NCBI GenBank assembly: GCA_017992765.1
Contig: JAGOOA010000024.1
Location: 1 to 35,752, forward strand
Length of the DNA: 35,752 nt
From: Syntrophorhabdaceae bacterium
Lineage (GTDB): Bacteria > Desulfobacterota > Syntrophorhabdia > Syntrophorhabdales > Syntrophorhabdaceae
Direction: 5' to 3'
The stretch's first letter is position 1; the number at the start of each line of letters is the position of its first letter. Under the pieces are notes generated by a model. It worked only from the letters and a program-made list of their open reading frames with translations, was not told where the DNA came from and searched no databases. A program made the position numbers and the translations under genes. Shown here piece after piece: positions 8,134-16,115 of this stretch.

Positions 8134-11100
8134 TCACGTGATCTCTTTGTGGTACATCTGCAGCGATTTTACCTCTGCGCTTGCCCGTTGCCTGATATAT
8201 GCCTTGATGCCTTCTGCTGCCGCCCTTGCAGCAGGCGCCGTCGTTATATAAGGCACCTTGTGCTTGATCGCTGCCTTCCGGATATATGAGTCATCGTACA
8301 TGCTGTTCTTGCCTATAGGCGTGTTGATGATAAGCTGTATCTCTTTATTGTGTATGGCGTCGACGATATTCGGCCTTCCTTCGTGGACCTTTTTTATGAA
8401 CGTCGATTCCACGCCGTTCTCCTGAAAGAATTTATGCGTTCCTTCCGTTGCCAGGATATTAAACCCCGCCTCTTTCAGGTATTGTGCAACGCTGAGGATC
8501 TCCGCCCTTTCCCTTTGCGTTACGGTAATGAGCACCGTCCCCTGATCGGGCAATTTTTGGCCCGCCGCCTCCTGCGATTTGAAGAAGGCAAGGCCAAAGG
8601 AATCAGCCATGCCGAGGACCTCTCCTGTGGACTTCATCTCCGGCCCGAGGGTCGGGTCTACCTCGGGAAACATATTGAAGGGGAATACCGATTCCTTGAC
8701 GCCTACGTGAGGATAGCTCTTATGTTTGAGGTCCATGTCTTTAAGCTTCCTGCCCAGCATGACCTGCGTGGCGACCCGGGCCATCTGCACGCCGGTGACC
8801 TTTGATACAAGGGGCACGGTCCTGCTCGCGCGGGGGTTTGCTTCAAGGATGTAGACTATATCGTTCGCGATCGCATACTGGATGTTCATGAGGCCTACAA
8901 CGTTGAGCTCGATGGCTATCTGCTTCGTGTATTCGTTGATCGTCGCAATATGTTTCGCCGATAGCGTTTTTGGAGGGATCGCGCATGCGCTGTCGCCGGA
9001 GTGGACTCCCGCGAGCTCAATATGCTCCATAATGGACGGGACAAAGGCGTCTTCCCCGTCAGCGATGGCATCCGCTTCGACCTCGATGGCGTTCTCAAGG
9101 AATTTGTCTATCAGTATGGGGCGCCCCGGCCAGATCTCCACTGCGGCGTTGATATAAGACGTGAGCATATCGTCGTCATAGACAACCTCCATGCCGCGGC
9201 CGCCCAGGACATAGGATGGCCTTACCATGAGGGGATAACCGATCCCGTGGGCCACGTCGAGGGCCTCCTGGAGGGCCGTTGCCGTTCCGCTCTCAGGCTG
9301 GGGGATGCCGAGCTTGTGCATGACGTTCTTAAAGCGCTTCCTGTCCTCGGCAAGGTCGATGCTTTCAGGCGATGTCCCGAGGATCTTTACCCCTGCATCT
9401 TCAAGTTCTTTTGCGATATTCAGCGGCGTCTGCCCGCCGAACTGTACGATAGCGCCAATGGGTTTCTCCTTATTGTAAATGCTGAGGACATCCTCGACGG
9501 TGAGGGGCTCGAAATAGAGCTTGTCGGAGGTGTCATAATCGGTCGATACCGTTTCAGGGTTGCAGTTGACCATGATCGATTCGTACCCTTCGTCCCTGAG
9601 AGTAAAGGCTGCGTGGACGCAGGTATAATCGAACTCGATGCCCTGGCCGATCCTGTTGGGGCCTCCGCCGAGGATCATCACCTTGGGCCGGTCGCTGACG
9701 CTCACCTCGTCGGGGGCATTGTAGGTGGAATAGTAGTACGCCGCATCGGCGCCGCTCACGGGCACCTTGCACCAGGCCTCTTTCTTGCCCAGCGCGATCC
9801 TCCTGTCCCTTATCTTTTCTTCGTTGGTGCCAAGGATCTGTGCGATGTACTTGTCCGCGAAGCCGTCCTCTTTCGCCTTTATAAGCAGCGCATCGGGCAG
9901 CTCCCTGCCTTTATGGTTCAGCATCTCTTCCTCGAGCTCAACGAGCTCCTTCATCTGCTGGATGAACCACCGTTTGATCTTTGTCCTTTCAAAGAGCTTG
10001 TCCACCGCAGCGCCCTTTCGCAGCGCCTCGTACATGATGAACTGCCTTTCCGACGATGGTTCATTGAGGAGCCTCATCAGCTCGTCGAGGGGCAGGTCGT
10101 TGAAGTTGCTTGCGAAGCCCAGCCCGTACCGCTTGATCTCCAGGGAGCGTATGGACTTCTGAAAGGCCTCTTTATAGTTTTTCCCGATGCTCATGACCTC
10201 GCCTACGGCCTTCATCTGCGTTCCCAGCCTGTCCTCCGCCTCTCTGAACTTTTCAAAGGCCCACCGTGCGAACTTGATGACAATGTAATCTCCCGAAGGG
10301 GTGTATTTGTCGAGGGTCCCGCCCCGGTAGTATGGGATATCGCTGAGCTTATAGCCGCCCGCCAGTTTTGCCGATATGAAGGCTATAGGGAACCCGGTGG
10401 CCTTTGACGCGAGGGCTGACGACCGCGATGTCCTCGGGTTTATCTCGATAACGACTACCCTGCCGTCTTCAGGGTTGTGGGCGAATTGGATATTTGTCCC
10501 GCCGATCACCTGGATCGCCTCAACGATGCGGTAGGAATATTCCTGCAGCTTCTTCTGCAACTCTTCGGAGATGGTAAGCATGGGCGCAGAGCAGAAGGAA
10601 TCACCGGTATGGACGCCCATAGGGTCGATGTTCTCAATGAAGCAGACGGTGATCATGTTATTGTCGGCGTCCCTTACGACCTCAAGCTCGAGCTCTTCCC
10701 ATCCAAGGACGGCCTCTTCTATGAGGATCTGCCCGATAAGGCTTGCGGAGATCCCCCTGCTGGCTATCACCTTCAGTTCTTCTTTATTGTATGTGATCCC
10801 GCCGCCTGTCCCGCCGAGGGTATAGGCAGGCCTCACGACAACAGGATAGCCGAGCCTGTCGGCGATCTCCAGCGCCTCCTCCACCGAATAGGCAAGGGCG
10901 CTCTCGGGCATTGGGATGCCGAGTTTCGACATGGTCTTCTTAAATTCGCTTCTGTCCTCTCCGCGCTCTATCGCATCGGCCTGCACCCCGATGATCTGTA
11001 CGCCGTATTTCTTCAGGATGCCTTTTTTCGAGAGGTCGGCGGCCAGGTTGAGTCCTGTCTGCCCGCCGAGGTTCGGGAGCAGCCCCTGCGGCCTCTCTTT

Positions 11101-11340
11101 TGCTATGATCTTCTCAAGGACGCCCACGGTGAGGGGCTCGACGTAGGTGACATCTGCCATACCCGGATCTGTCATGATCGTGGCCGGATTGGAATTGACA
11201 AGAACGATCGTGTAGCCGGCGGCCCTGAGAGCCTTGCACGCCTGCGTGCCGGAGTAGTCGAATTCACATGCCTGGCCTATGATGATCGGCCCCGAGCCGA
11301 TAATGAGGACTTTATCTATTCCCTCGATCTTTTTAAACAT
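8134..11340 (-). CDS. carB: Carbamoyl-phosphate synthase large subunit
   Basis: A 1068-residue protein, close to the usual length. It makes carbamoyl phosphate from bicarbonate, ATP and glutamine-derived ammonia for pyrimidine and arginine synthesis. The two homologous ATP-grasp halves are clear: GSGPIIIGQACEFDYSG near the N-terminus, and GGGPNRIGQGIEFDYT opening the second half. An MGS-like allosteric domain closes the protein. ATG 11340 is chosen over an in-frame ATG 14 codons upstream because GGAAGGTG lies 8 bases before it and the upstream one sits in the predicted -10 region. The small subunit carA is not in the window. E1 repeats lie on both sides. Confidence 0.97.
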   Translation of the reverse strand: MFKKIEGIDKVLIIGSGPIIIGQACEFDYSGTQACKALRAAGYTIVLVNSNPATIMTDPGMADVTYVEPLTVGVLEKIIAKERPQGLLPNLGGQTGLNLAADLSKKGILKKYGVQIIGVQADAIERGEDRSEFKKTMSKLGIPMPESALAYSVEEALEIADRLGYPVVVRPAYTLGGTGGGITYNKEELKVIASRGISASLIGQILIEEAVLGWEELELEVVRDADNNMITVCFIENIDPMGVHTGDSFCSAPMLTISEELQKKLQEYSYRIVEAIQVIGGTNIQFAHNPEDGRVVVIEINPRTSRSSALASKATGFPIAFISAKLAGGYKLSDIPYYRGGTLDKYTPSGDYIVIKFARWAFEKFREAEDRLGTQMKAVGEVMSIGKNYKEAFQKSIRSLEIKRYGLGFASNFNDLPLDELMRLLNEPSSERQFIMYEALRKGAAVDKLFERTKIKRWFIQQMKELVELEEEMLNHKGRELPDALLIKAKEDGFADKYIAQILGTNEEKIRDRRIALGKKEAWCKVPVSGADAAYYYSTYNAPDEVSVSDRPKVMILGGGPNRIGQGIEFDYTCVHAAFTLRDEGYESIMVNCNPETVSTDYDTSDKLYFEPLTVEDVLSIYNKEKPIGAIVQFGGQTPLNIAKELEDAGVKILGTSPESIDLAEDRKRFKNVMHKLGIPQPESGTATALQEALDVAHGIGYPLMVRPSYVLGGRGMEVVYDDDMLTSYINAAVEIWPGRPILIDKFLENAIEVEADAIADGEDAFVPSIMEHIELAGVHSGDSACAIPPKTLSAKHIATINEYTKQIAIELNVVGLMNIQYAIANDIVYILEANPRASRTVPLVSKVTGVQMARVATQVMLGRKLKDMDLKHKSYPHVGVKESVFPFNMFPEVDPTLGPEMKSTGEVLGMADSFGLAFFKSQEAAGQKLPDQGTVLITVTQRERAEILSVAQYLKEAGFNILATEGTHKFFQENGVESTFIKKVHEGRPNIVDAIHNKEIQLIINTPIGKNSMYDDSYIRKAAIKHKVPYITTAPAARAAAEGIKAYIRQRASAEVKSLQMYHKEIT

Positions 11341-11372
11341 TTTCCACACCTTCCGAAGAGATTTGCTTAGGC

Positions 11373-11401
11373 ATCCTATCAAAATGCGATGCCGGGGTCA
11401 A
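11373..11401 (-). promoter_or_regulatory. carB promoter
   Basis: On the minus strand TTGACC (11396-11401), 17-bp spacer, TAGGAT (11373-11378). The predicted start near 11366 gives a leader of about 25 bases that contains the carB ribosome-binding site. Confidence 0.6.
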
Positions 11402-11435
11402 GTGCTTTATGAGCGGCCGGCTGTTAACTGACAGT

Positions 11436-11530
11436 ATGTCGTATATAGTATATCGTATATAGTAACTTCCAGTTCATCATCACTTATCTCCTAACGCCTC
11501 ATGGTTTTTTGGGTATTTCGATATACGATG
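11436..11530. repeat. Element E1, copy 2
   Basis: Shares GTCGTATATAGTATATCG, AACTTCCAGT, CCTAACGCCTC, TGGTTT and GGGTAT(C/T)TCGATATA with 8018-8113, in the same orientation, with about 12 extra bases in the middle. It separates carB from hipBA. Confidence 0.75.
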
Positions 11531-11556
11531 ATCAAGAAAATATTGGTACGGCAGAA

Positions 11557-11606
11557 ATATGCATTGTTTATAATGCATTTAATTCTTGACTAACGATAAT
11601 GCATTA
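11557..11606. promoter_or_regulatory. Candidate HipB operator array (three ATGCAT palindromes)
   Basis: ATGCAT-centred palindromes occur at 11558-11565 (TATGCATT), 11572-11579 (AATGCATT) and 11597-11606 (TAATGCATTA, a perfect 10-mer). The third lies inside the hipB promoter spacer. HipB-type antitoxins repress their own promoter through palindromes, so these are the natural candidates. Confidence 0.5.
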
Positions 11607-11614
11607 TATATAAT
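11586..11614 (+). promoter_or_regulatory. hipBA promoter, leaderless geometry
   Basis: TTGACT (11586-11591), 17-bp spacer, consensus TATAAT (11609-11614). The hipB ATG begins 6 bp later at 11621. No Shine-Dalgarno precedes it, so the antitoxin mRNA should be leaderless. Confidence 0.7.
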
Positions 11615-11620
11615 ACATAA

Positions 11621-11866
11621 ATGCTTTTCTCCATAGGTAAAGAGATCCGAAAAGCCCGGAAAGCCCGCCGACTTTCCCAGGCAAAGCTGGCTAAGGCCCT
11701 CGGCATGAGCCGTACCACCGTAGGGCAGATCGAGAATGGCACCGTCCAGGATATTGGAACGAGGAAGCTTATCAGGGTTCTTGAATTCTTGGGGTTAGAA
11801 TTACGCGTCCGGCCGTCGGGCGCTTTTCCAACACTGGAAGAGCTTCGTGAAGAGGAGGGCGGCTAA
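11621..11866 (+). CDS. hipB: HipB-like XRE-family antitoxin
   Basis: An 81-residue DNA-binding protein. The helix-turn-helix (LSQAKLAKALGMSRTTVGQ) covers about residues 18-36, followed by the IENG segment typical of XRE regulators. The C-terminal tail is acidic (EELREEEGG). By analogy with HipB it should bind the HipA-like kinase and repress the operon. Its stop overlaps the hipA start by one base (TAATG), the usual antitoxin-then-toxin order. The ATGCAT palindromes upstream are its likely binding sites. Identity rests on the HTH plus the adjacent HipA gene. Confidence 0.85.
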   Translation: MLFSIGKEIRKARKARRLSQAKLAKALGMSRTTVGQIENGTVQDIGTRKLIRVLEFLGLELRVRPSGAFPTLEELREEEGG

Positions 11867-13059
11867 TGGCCGGTATCCCTTCGCTTGCCGTATGGGCCGG
11901 CGGAAAAAGGTCGGGAATTCTCGCGAAGGAATCGCGAAAGGAATACGTGTTCACCTATACACCTGAAGCAGGCAGCACGGCCCGGGTATCCCTGACCATG
12001 CCCGTCCGTCTGGCAAGCTGGGTAAGTAGCGACCTGCACCCTGTATTCCAGATGAACCTTCCCGAAGGTGCGCTCCTCGATGCGATCCGTCGGGCCATCG
12101 CCAAGGTGGTGGGAGAGGATGACCTCTCCATACTACAGGTGACCGGGGGCAACCAGGTGGGGAGAAACCGGTTTGCGCTTCCTGATGATGCGGCGCCGGG
12201 GATTGCCGCAACACCGGAATCTCTGGATGAATTGCTCGCCTATCCGGACGCGAGGGGGCTTTTCCATGAACTCGTTGCGAAATACGCCCTTCGGTCGGGA
12301 ATATCGGGGGTCCAGCCAAAAGTCCTCCTCGAGGCGTCGGAAAGAGGGTCGTTGGCCTCGTCAGGGTATATTGTCAAGTCCTGGGGTTCCGATTACCCAT
12401 GCCTGGCTGCCAACGAGTACTTCTGTATGACGGCGGTGAAACGTGCGGGGCAGCCGACACCGGAGTATTTCCTCTCGGACAACGGAGGCCTCTTCATTAT
12501 GCGGCGGTTCGACGTCACGCCGGAGGGTACTCCGATCGGTTTTGAAGACATGTGCAGCCTGCAGGCGTACGGTACGGCACAGAAGTATTCCGGGAGCTAT
12601 GAAAGGGTAGCGAAGAGCATTGGCGACTATGTCTCCGGCGACCGCCTCATGGCGGCGAGAGAACAGTTCTTTGCCGCGCTGGTACTGTCGGTCATGCTTC
12701 GAAACGGCGACGCCCATCTGAAGAATTTTGGCGTGCTCTATGCCGAGCCTGGAGGCGCTGTCGGGCTTGCCCCCGTCTATGACGTGGTAACAACAACGGC
12801 TTACATCAGCAAGGACGTGCCTGCCCTTACCCTGGCGGGCACGAAGAAGTGGTGGCCCCGGAAGGTGCTGGAGCGTTTCGCCGTCTCGCACCTCTTTCTG
12901 CCCGTAAAGAAGGTTTCGGGCATATTCGGCAGTGCCGCTGAAGCGGTGATGGCGACGAGAGAGTCGATCCCGGCCTACATATCGGAACACCCGGATTTTC
13001 GTGAGATCGGTGAGCGAATGATGGCGCAATGGGAAGAAGGGGTCAGGGGGTTGAAATAG
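11866..13059 (+). CDS. hipA: HipA-like serine/threonine kinase toxin
   Basis: A 397-residue HipA-family kinase. An N-terminal couple_hipA region (about 5-105) precedes the kinase lobes. The glycine-rich loop is SGISGVQPK (144-152), equivalent to the E. coli HipA loop whose serine is autophosphorylated. K171 is a candidate ATP-binding lysine. NGDAHLKN (280-287) is the catalytic loop with D282 and N287, and YDVVTT (D306) is the metal-binding motif. Family members phosphorylate aminoacyl-tRNA synthetases and cause growth arrest; the target here is unknown. All key motifs are intact, so it is probably active. It ends 60 bp from tRNA-Ser on the opposite strand. Confidence 0.9.
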   Translation: MAGIPSLAVWAGGKRSGILAKESRKEYVFTYTPEAGSTARVSLTMPVRLASWVSSDLHPVFQMNLPEGALLDAIRRAIAKVVGEDDLSILQVTGGNQVGRNRFALPDDAAPGIAATPESLDELLAYPDARGLFHELVAKYALRSGISGVQPKVLLEASERGSLASSGYIVKSWGSDYPCLAANEYFCMTAVKRAGQPTPEYFLSDNGGLFIMRRFDVTPEGTPIGFEDMCSLQAYGTAQKYSGSYERVAKSIGDYVSGDRLMAAREQFFAALVLSVMLRNGDAHLKNFGVLYAEPGGAVGLAPVYDVVTTTAYISKDVPALTLAGTKKWWPRKVLERFAVSHLFLPVKKVSGIFGSAAEAVMATRESIPAYISEHPDFREIGERMMAQWEEGVRGLK

Positions 13060-13119
13060 CCCCCAAAAAAGGTCGGGCAGGCCAACAGAAGAACAAGGCC
13101 ATTCAATACGAAAAAACAA

Positions 13120-13214
13120 TGGCGGAGAGGCAGGGATTTGAACCCTGGGTACGCGTTTTAGCACGTACACTCGCTTAGCAGGCGAGCACCTTCGGCCTAC
13201 TCGGTCACCTCTCC
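13120..13214 (-). tRNA. tRNA-Ser (GCU anticodon)
   Basis: A 95-base tRNA. The acceptor stem GGAGAGG pairs with CCTCTCC, followed by discriminator G and an encoded CCA. The anticodon arm is CTCGC-CTGCTAA-GCGAG, giving GCU (reads AGC/AGU). The long variable arm is typical of serine tRNAs. The T-arm GGGTTCAAATCCC is intact. Confidence 0.96.
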
Positions 13215-13223
13215 GTGTGGGAA

Positions 13224-13252
13224 AGTATACTTTTTTGCGCACCAAAAAGCAA
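13224..13252 (-). promoter_or_regulatory. tRNA-Ser promoter
   Basis: On the minus strand TTGCTT (13247-13252), 17-bp spacer, TATACT (13224-13229), ending 9 bp before the mature tRNA 5' end. Confidence 0.55.
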
Positions 13253-13272
13253 TACGAGAGAACCGGCAAAAC

Positions 13273-13393
13273 CCGTTCAACGTTCAATGTTCTATGTTCA
13301 ACGTTCAGGAAAAGCACGAGGTGCGAGAGCCTCCCGACTTTCATGTTTTTTTGTATGGTTCCTCCAATTACGAATTACGATTCACGAATTACG
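13273..13393. repeat. GTTCAACGTT words plus element E2, copy 2
   Basis: GTTCAACGTTCAATG runs (13273-13307) abut E2 (13309-13393), which matches 6070-6153 from GAAAAGCAC through GGTTCCTCCAATTACGAATT to CACGAATTACG. The left CGTAATTCG arm of the first copy is replaced here by the GTTCAACG words, so arms and core appear to be exchangeable modules. Confidence 0.75.
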
Positions 13394-13411
13394 GCCGTTT
13401 TCTCGCCGCCT

Positions 13412-13440
13412 TTTACTTTTCATTATTGGTTATTTATAAT
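13412..13440 (+). promoter_or_regulatory. Candidate epmA promoter
   Basis: TTTACT (13412-13417), 17-bp spacer, TATAAT (13435-13440). The leader to the ATG at 13492 is about 45 bases and consists largely of AGCTGATAGC-type repeat words (13450-13478). Confidence 0.5.
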
Positions 13441-13491
13441 TAAGGTTATTGCTGATTGCTGATAGCTGAAAGCTGAGGGTGAGAAGAGCAG

Positions 13492-14460
13492 ATGAACAAC
13501 ATTGAAAAGATACGGGACATTCTGAAAGTGCGTCATGAGCTTTTAAAGGCCATGCGGGAATATTTTTACGGCCTCGGGTATATTGAGGTGGAGACGGCAA
13601 ACCTGGTGAGGACGGCGCCGCCTGACCCTCAGATCGACCCGCTTGCCGTGTTTGTCGGGAAGAGCGGCCCCTGGCATCTCCACACATCGCCGGAGATGGG
13701 CATGAAGAGGCTCCTCGCGGCTGGCAGCGGGAAGATATTCCAGATCTGCAAGGTATACAGGGTCGAAGAGCTCGACGAGATACACAGCATAGAGTTCACC
13801 ATGCTGGAGTGGTATCGCAAGGGGAGCTATCGCGACATGATGCCTGAGGTGGAGGCGCTGGTATCGTTCGTTGCCGGCAGGCTTTTGCATGACCGGCAGG
13901 CACGCTTCGCAAGACCTTTTATGACCTATGACCTCGAGACGCTCTTCATTGAAAAGGCCGGCATCGATCCTTTTGCCCTCGACAGGGACGGCCTCTTCCA
14001 GGCGCTGCAGAAGAAGGGCTTCGCGGGCGTCGATGGCCGCGATGACTGGAACAGCCTGTTCTTTAAGCTCTTTATCCAGGAAGTGGAACCGGCGATTGAC
14101 CGCGGCGTGCCGTATTTTATCGTCGACTGGCCCCGATCCATCTCAACAATGGCAAAAAGGAAGAAGGGCGAACCCATGAAGGTAGAGCGCTTTGAGCTCT
14201 ATATCAACGGCCTCGAGATCGCGAACGGGTACACAGAATTGCTTGACAGGGAGGAACAGAGGGCGAGATTTCTCGCGGACAACCAGGAAAGGGTGAGGCT
14301 CGGCAAGGACCCCTTTCCCATCGACGAGGAGTTTGTCCGTTCCCTTGACGGCCTGGATGGCATGTACACCGGCGTCTCCGTCGGCGTTGACAGGCTCCTG
14401 ATGGCGCTTCTCGGGAAGACGGGCATCGACGATGTCATGGTGAACAGGTTCAGGGCTTGA
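13492..14460 (+). CDS. epmA: EF-P lysine ligase EpmA (GenX/PoxA, class II LysRS-like)
   Basis: A 322-residue protein with the catalytic domain of class II lysyl-tRNA synthetase but no anticodon-binding domain, the EpmA length. Class II features include the motif 2 region (FQICKVYRVEELDEIHSIEFTM in two parts, residues about 82-103), and the motif 3 region GVSVGVDRLLMALLG near the C-terminus. ELYINGLEIANGYTEL is typical of GenX. EpmA attaches beta-lysine to elongation factor P. Its partners epmB and efp are not in the window. Its 3' end overlaps the convergent elyC-like gene by 11 bp. Confidence 0.92.
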   Translation: MNNIEKIRDILKVRHELLKAMREYFYGLGYIEVETANLVRTAPPDPQIDPLAVFVGKSGPWHLHTSPEMGMKRLLAAGSGKIFQICKVYRVEELDEIHSIEFTMLEWYRKGSYRDMMPEVEALVSFVAGRLLHDRQARFARPFMTYDLETLFIEKAGIDPFALDRDGLFQALQKKGFAGVDGRDDWNSLFFKLFIQEVEPAIDRGVPYFIVDWPRSISTMAKRKKGEPMKVERFELYINGLEIANGYTELLDREEQRARFLADNQERVRLGKDPFPIDEEFVRSLDGLDGMYTGVSVGVDRLLMALLGKTGIDDVMVNRFRA

Positions 14461-15199
14461 TCCGGTAAAAGGCTATCCCCATGTACTCCTTCACCGCAAG
14501 AGACAAATCCGCAAGAGCCGCGGCGCCCGGGAGAAAGCTCAGTGCATCATAGCCGGTCCTCGACGTCAGATATCCGGCAGGGCAGGGGATGATCTCGGGA
14601 AAATGCCTGCCAAAGAGCAGACGGGACCTCTTCATGTGGTATGCGCTTGTTACGAGGACGATCCTGCTGATCTTGCGCGCATCGGCGATCTCTTTGACAA
14701 ACAGCGCATTCTCATAGGTGTCGATGCTCTTCGATTCGGTGATGATGTCCTTTTCGCCGACGCCGAGGGAAAGCAGGGTTCGCTTCGCGATCTCCGCCTC
14801 GGCCGTCCTGCCGAATATCCTTCCCCCCGAGAGTATGACCGGTTTTTTGGAGATCCTGTAGAGCTTATAGGCCGCAAGGACGCGTGCGAGGGCGTCGCCG
14901 CTTAAGGTCCCCTTTCCGTCCACATCGGGCGCGTTGTCGTAGATCCCTCCGCCGAGGACGACGTAGGCGTCCCCCCTCTTTATCTCTTCGATGGAAGGGA
15001 TGGGAAAGCTGTCCTCGAGGGGGATAAGCAGGAGGTCTTTCGTCGGCCCTATGCTCAGCATGTAAATGAAGAGGGCAAAAACGAGGGCGAGGATCCTGAG
15101 CCGCCTCTTCAGGAAGATGCATGCGAACAAAAGGAGTATGATGAATATTCCGGGGGGAAGAAGACAATGGGTGATGACCTTCTTGAAGATGAATGCCAT
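14450..15199 (-). CDS. DUF218/ElyC-SanA-YdcF family envelope protein
   Basis: A 249-residue protein with two N-terminal TM helices (about 12-29 and 33-50) and a DUF218 domain. Conserved family segments are DAYVVLGGGI (about 77-86), PVILSGG, SIDTYENALF and IVLVTSAYHMKRS. ElyC of E. coli affects envelope integrity at low temperature; this member has the same two-helix plan. It starts one base after the patatin stop, so translation is probably coupled. Its biochemical activity is not known from sequence. Confidence 0.85.
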   Translation of the reverse strand: MAFIFKKVITHCLLPPGIFIILLLFACIFLKRRLRILALVFALFIYMLSIGPTKDLLLIPLEDSFPIPSIEEIKRGDAYVVLGGGIYDNAPDVDGKGTLSGDALARVLAAYKLYRISKKPVILSGGRIFGRTAEAEIAKRTLLSLGVGEKDIITESKSIDTYENALFVKEIADARKISRIVLVTSAYHMKRSRLLFGRHFPEIIPCPAGYLTSRTGYDALSFLPGAAALADLSLAVKEYMGIAFYRIKP

Positions 15200-15200
15200 G

Positions 15201-16115
15201 TTATGTCGGGCCCTGCTGTGCGATCAGCGCCTTTATCCTGGGGATCGCCTTTCTCGCCGCCTTCATCCCCTCTTCGATCAGCATCTTTTTCTTGGTAAAA
15301 TCAAAGAGCGGGACGTCTTTTATGTCAGGCTCAATAACCACATCAGCGTACCGGAGCTTTGATTTGCTGTTCTCGTACATCATGATATTCAGAGATTGCC
15401 CGATGATATCAAATACGCTGTCGATGTCGTTATCCTTAATGTTTTTCTGGAGGTTGACGGCGATGACGACGTTGGCGCCTTTTTGCCGCGCGACGTCGCA
15501 GGCGATGTTGTTGGTTACCCCGCCGTCAACGAGGGTTCTGTTCCCGAAAACGACGGGCACGAATATGCCGGGAATTGCCGAGGACGCCCTTATGGCCTTC
15601 GCCAGGGAGCCTTTTTCGAGCGTCACCGTCTCGCCTGTATTCAGGTCTGTTGCAATGGGATAAAAAGGTATCTTCGTGTCCTCTATCCTTTTGACCTTTG
15701 CCGTCTGTTCAACGAATGCCTCGAGCTTTGCGCCCTGGACAGGGCCGACCTTTGAATAGACGATGGAGATGTCGAGGATGTCGTTCCTGTCTATTTTGTA
15801 GGCTGACCATTCGAGCTGGAAGCTGTCGGGGTTCGAGGCGTAGATGCCTCCGATCAGGCTGCCTGCGCTGGTGCCGATGATTATATGTATCGGTATCTTT
15901 TCCTGTTCGAGGATCCTGATGACGCCAACGTGGGCAAACCCTTTTGCGGAACCGCCGCCGAGAACAAGGGCAACCTTCGGCTCCGCCTTTTTTACAGGAG
16001 CGGCCGGCGGCGTTGTCTGACATGCGCAAAGAAGAACAAGGCAAATGAAGATCGTGATGAAAGGTTTTTTAATAACCGCCCCGCTGTCCAACGTAGGGAT
16101 TATATGCCTTTTCAT
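15201..16115 (-). CDS. Patatin-like phospholipase, predicted lipoprotein (RssA-like)
   Basis: About 304 residues from ATG 16115. The oxyanion motif GGGSAKG (53-59), nucleophile motif GTSAG (S83) and dyad Asp in VDGG (D197) are all present. A hydrophobic stretch (FITIFICLVLL, about 19-29) ends in LCAC, a plausible lipobox with acylated C32, though cysteine at -2 is unusual. It would be a lipid-anchored acyl hydrolase in the envelope. The start is uncertain: no Shine-Dalgarno precedes 16115, which lies inside the upstream MBL gene (47-bp overlap); TTG 16091 and an upstream ATG 16187 are alternatives. Confidence 0.83.
   Translation of the reverse strand: MKRHIIPTLDSGAVIKKPFITIFICLVLLCACQTTPPAAPVKKAEPKVALVLGGGSAKGFAHVGVIRILEQEKIPIHIIIGTSAGSLIGGIYASNPDSFQLEWSAYKIDRNDILDISIVYSKVGPVQGAKLEAFVEQTAKVKRIEDTKIPFYPIATDLNTGETVTLEKGSLAKAIRASSAIPGIFVPVVFGNRTLVDGGVTNNIACDVARQKGANVVIAVNLQKNIKDNDIDSVFDIIGQSLNIMMYENSKSKLRYADVVIEPDIKDVPLFDFTKKKMLIEEGMKAARKAIPRIKALIAQQGPT

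Noticed and set aside
9001-10407. 468-codon open frame on the plus strand inside carB
   Set aside because: It is antisense to a full-length, motif-complete carB and has no recognisable domain; long antisense frames are common opposite GC-rich coding DNA.
10477-11370. 297-codon plus-strand frame opposite the carB 5' half
   Set aside because: Mirror frame of carB without domains or a ribosome-binding site.
12361-13344. 327-codon minus-strand frame across hipA and tRNA-Ser
   Set aside because: It crosses a tRNA gene and is antisense to hipA with no family resemblance.
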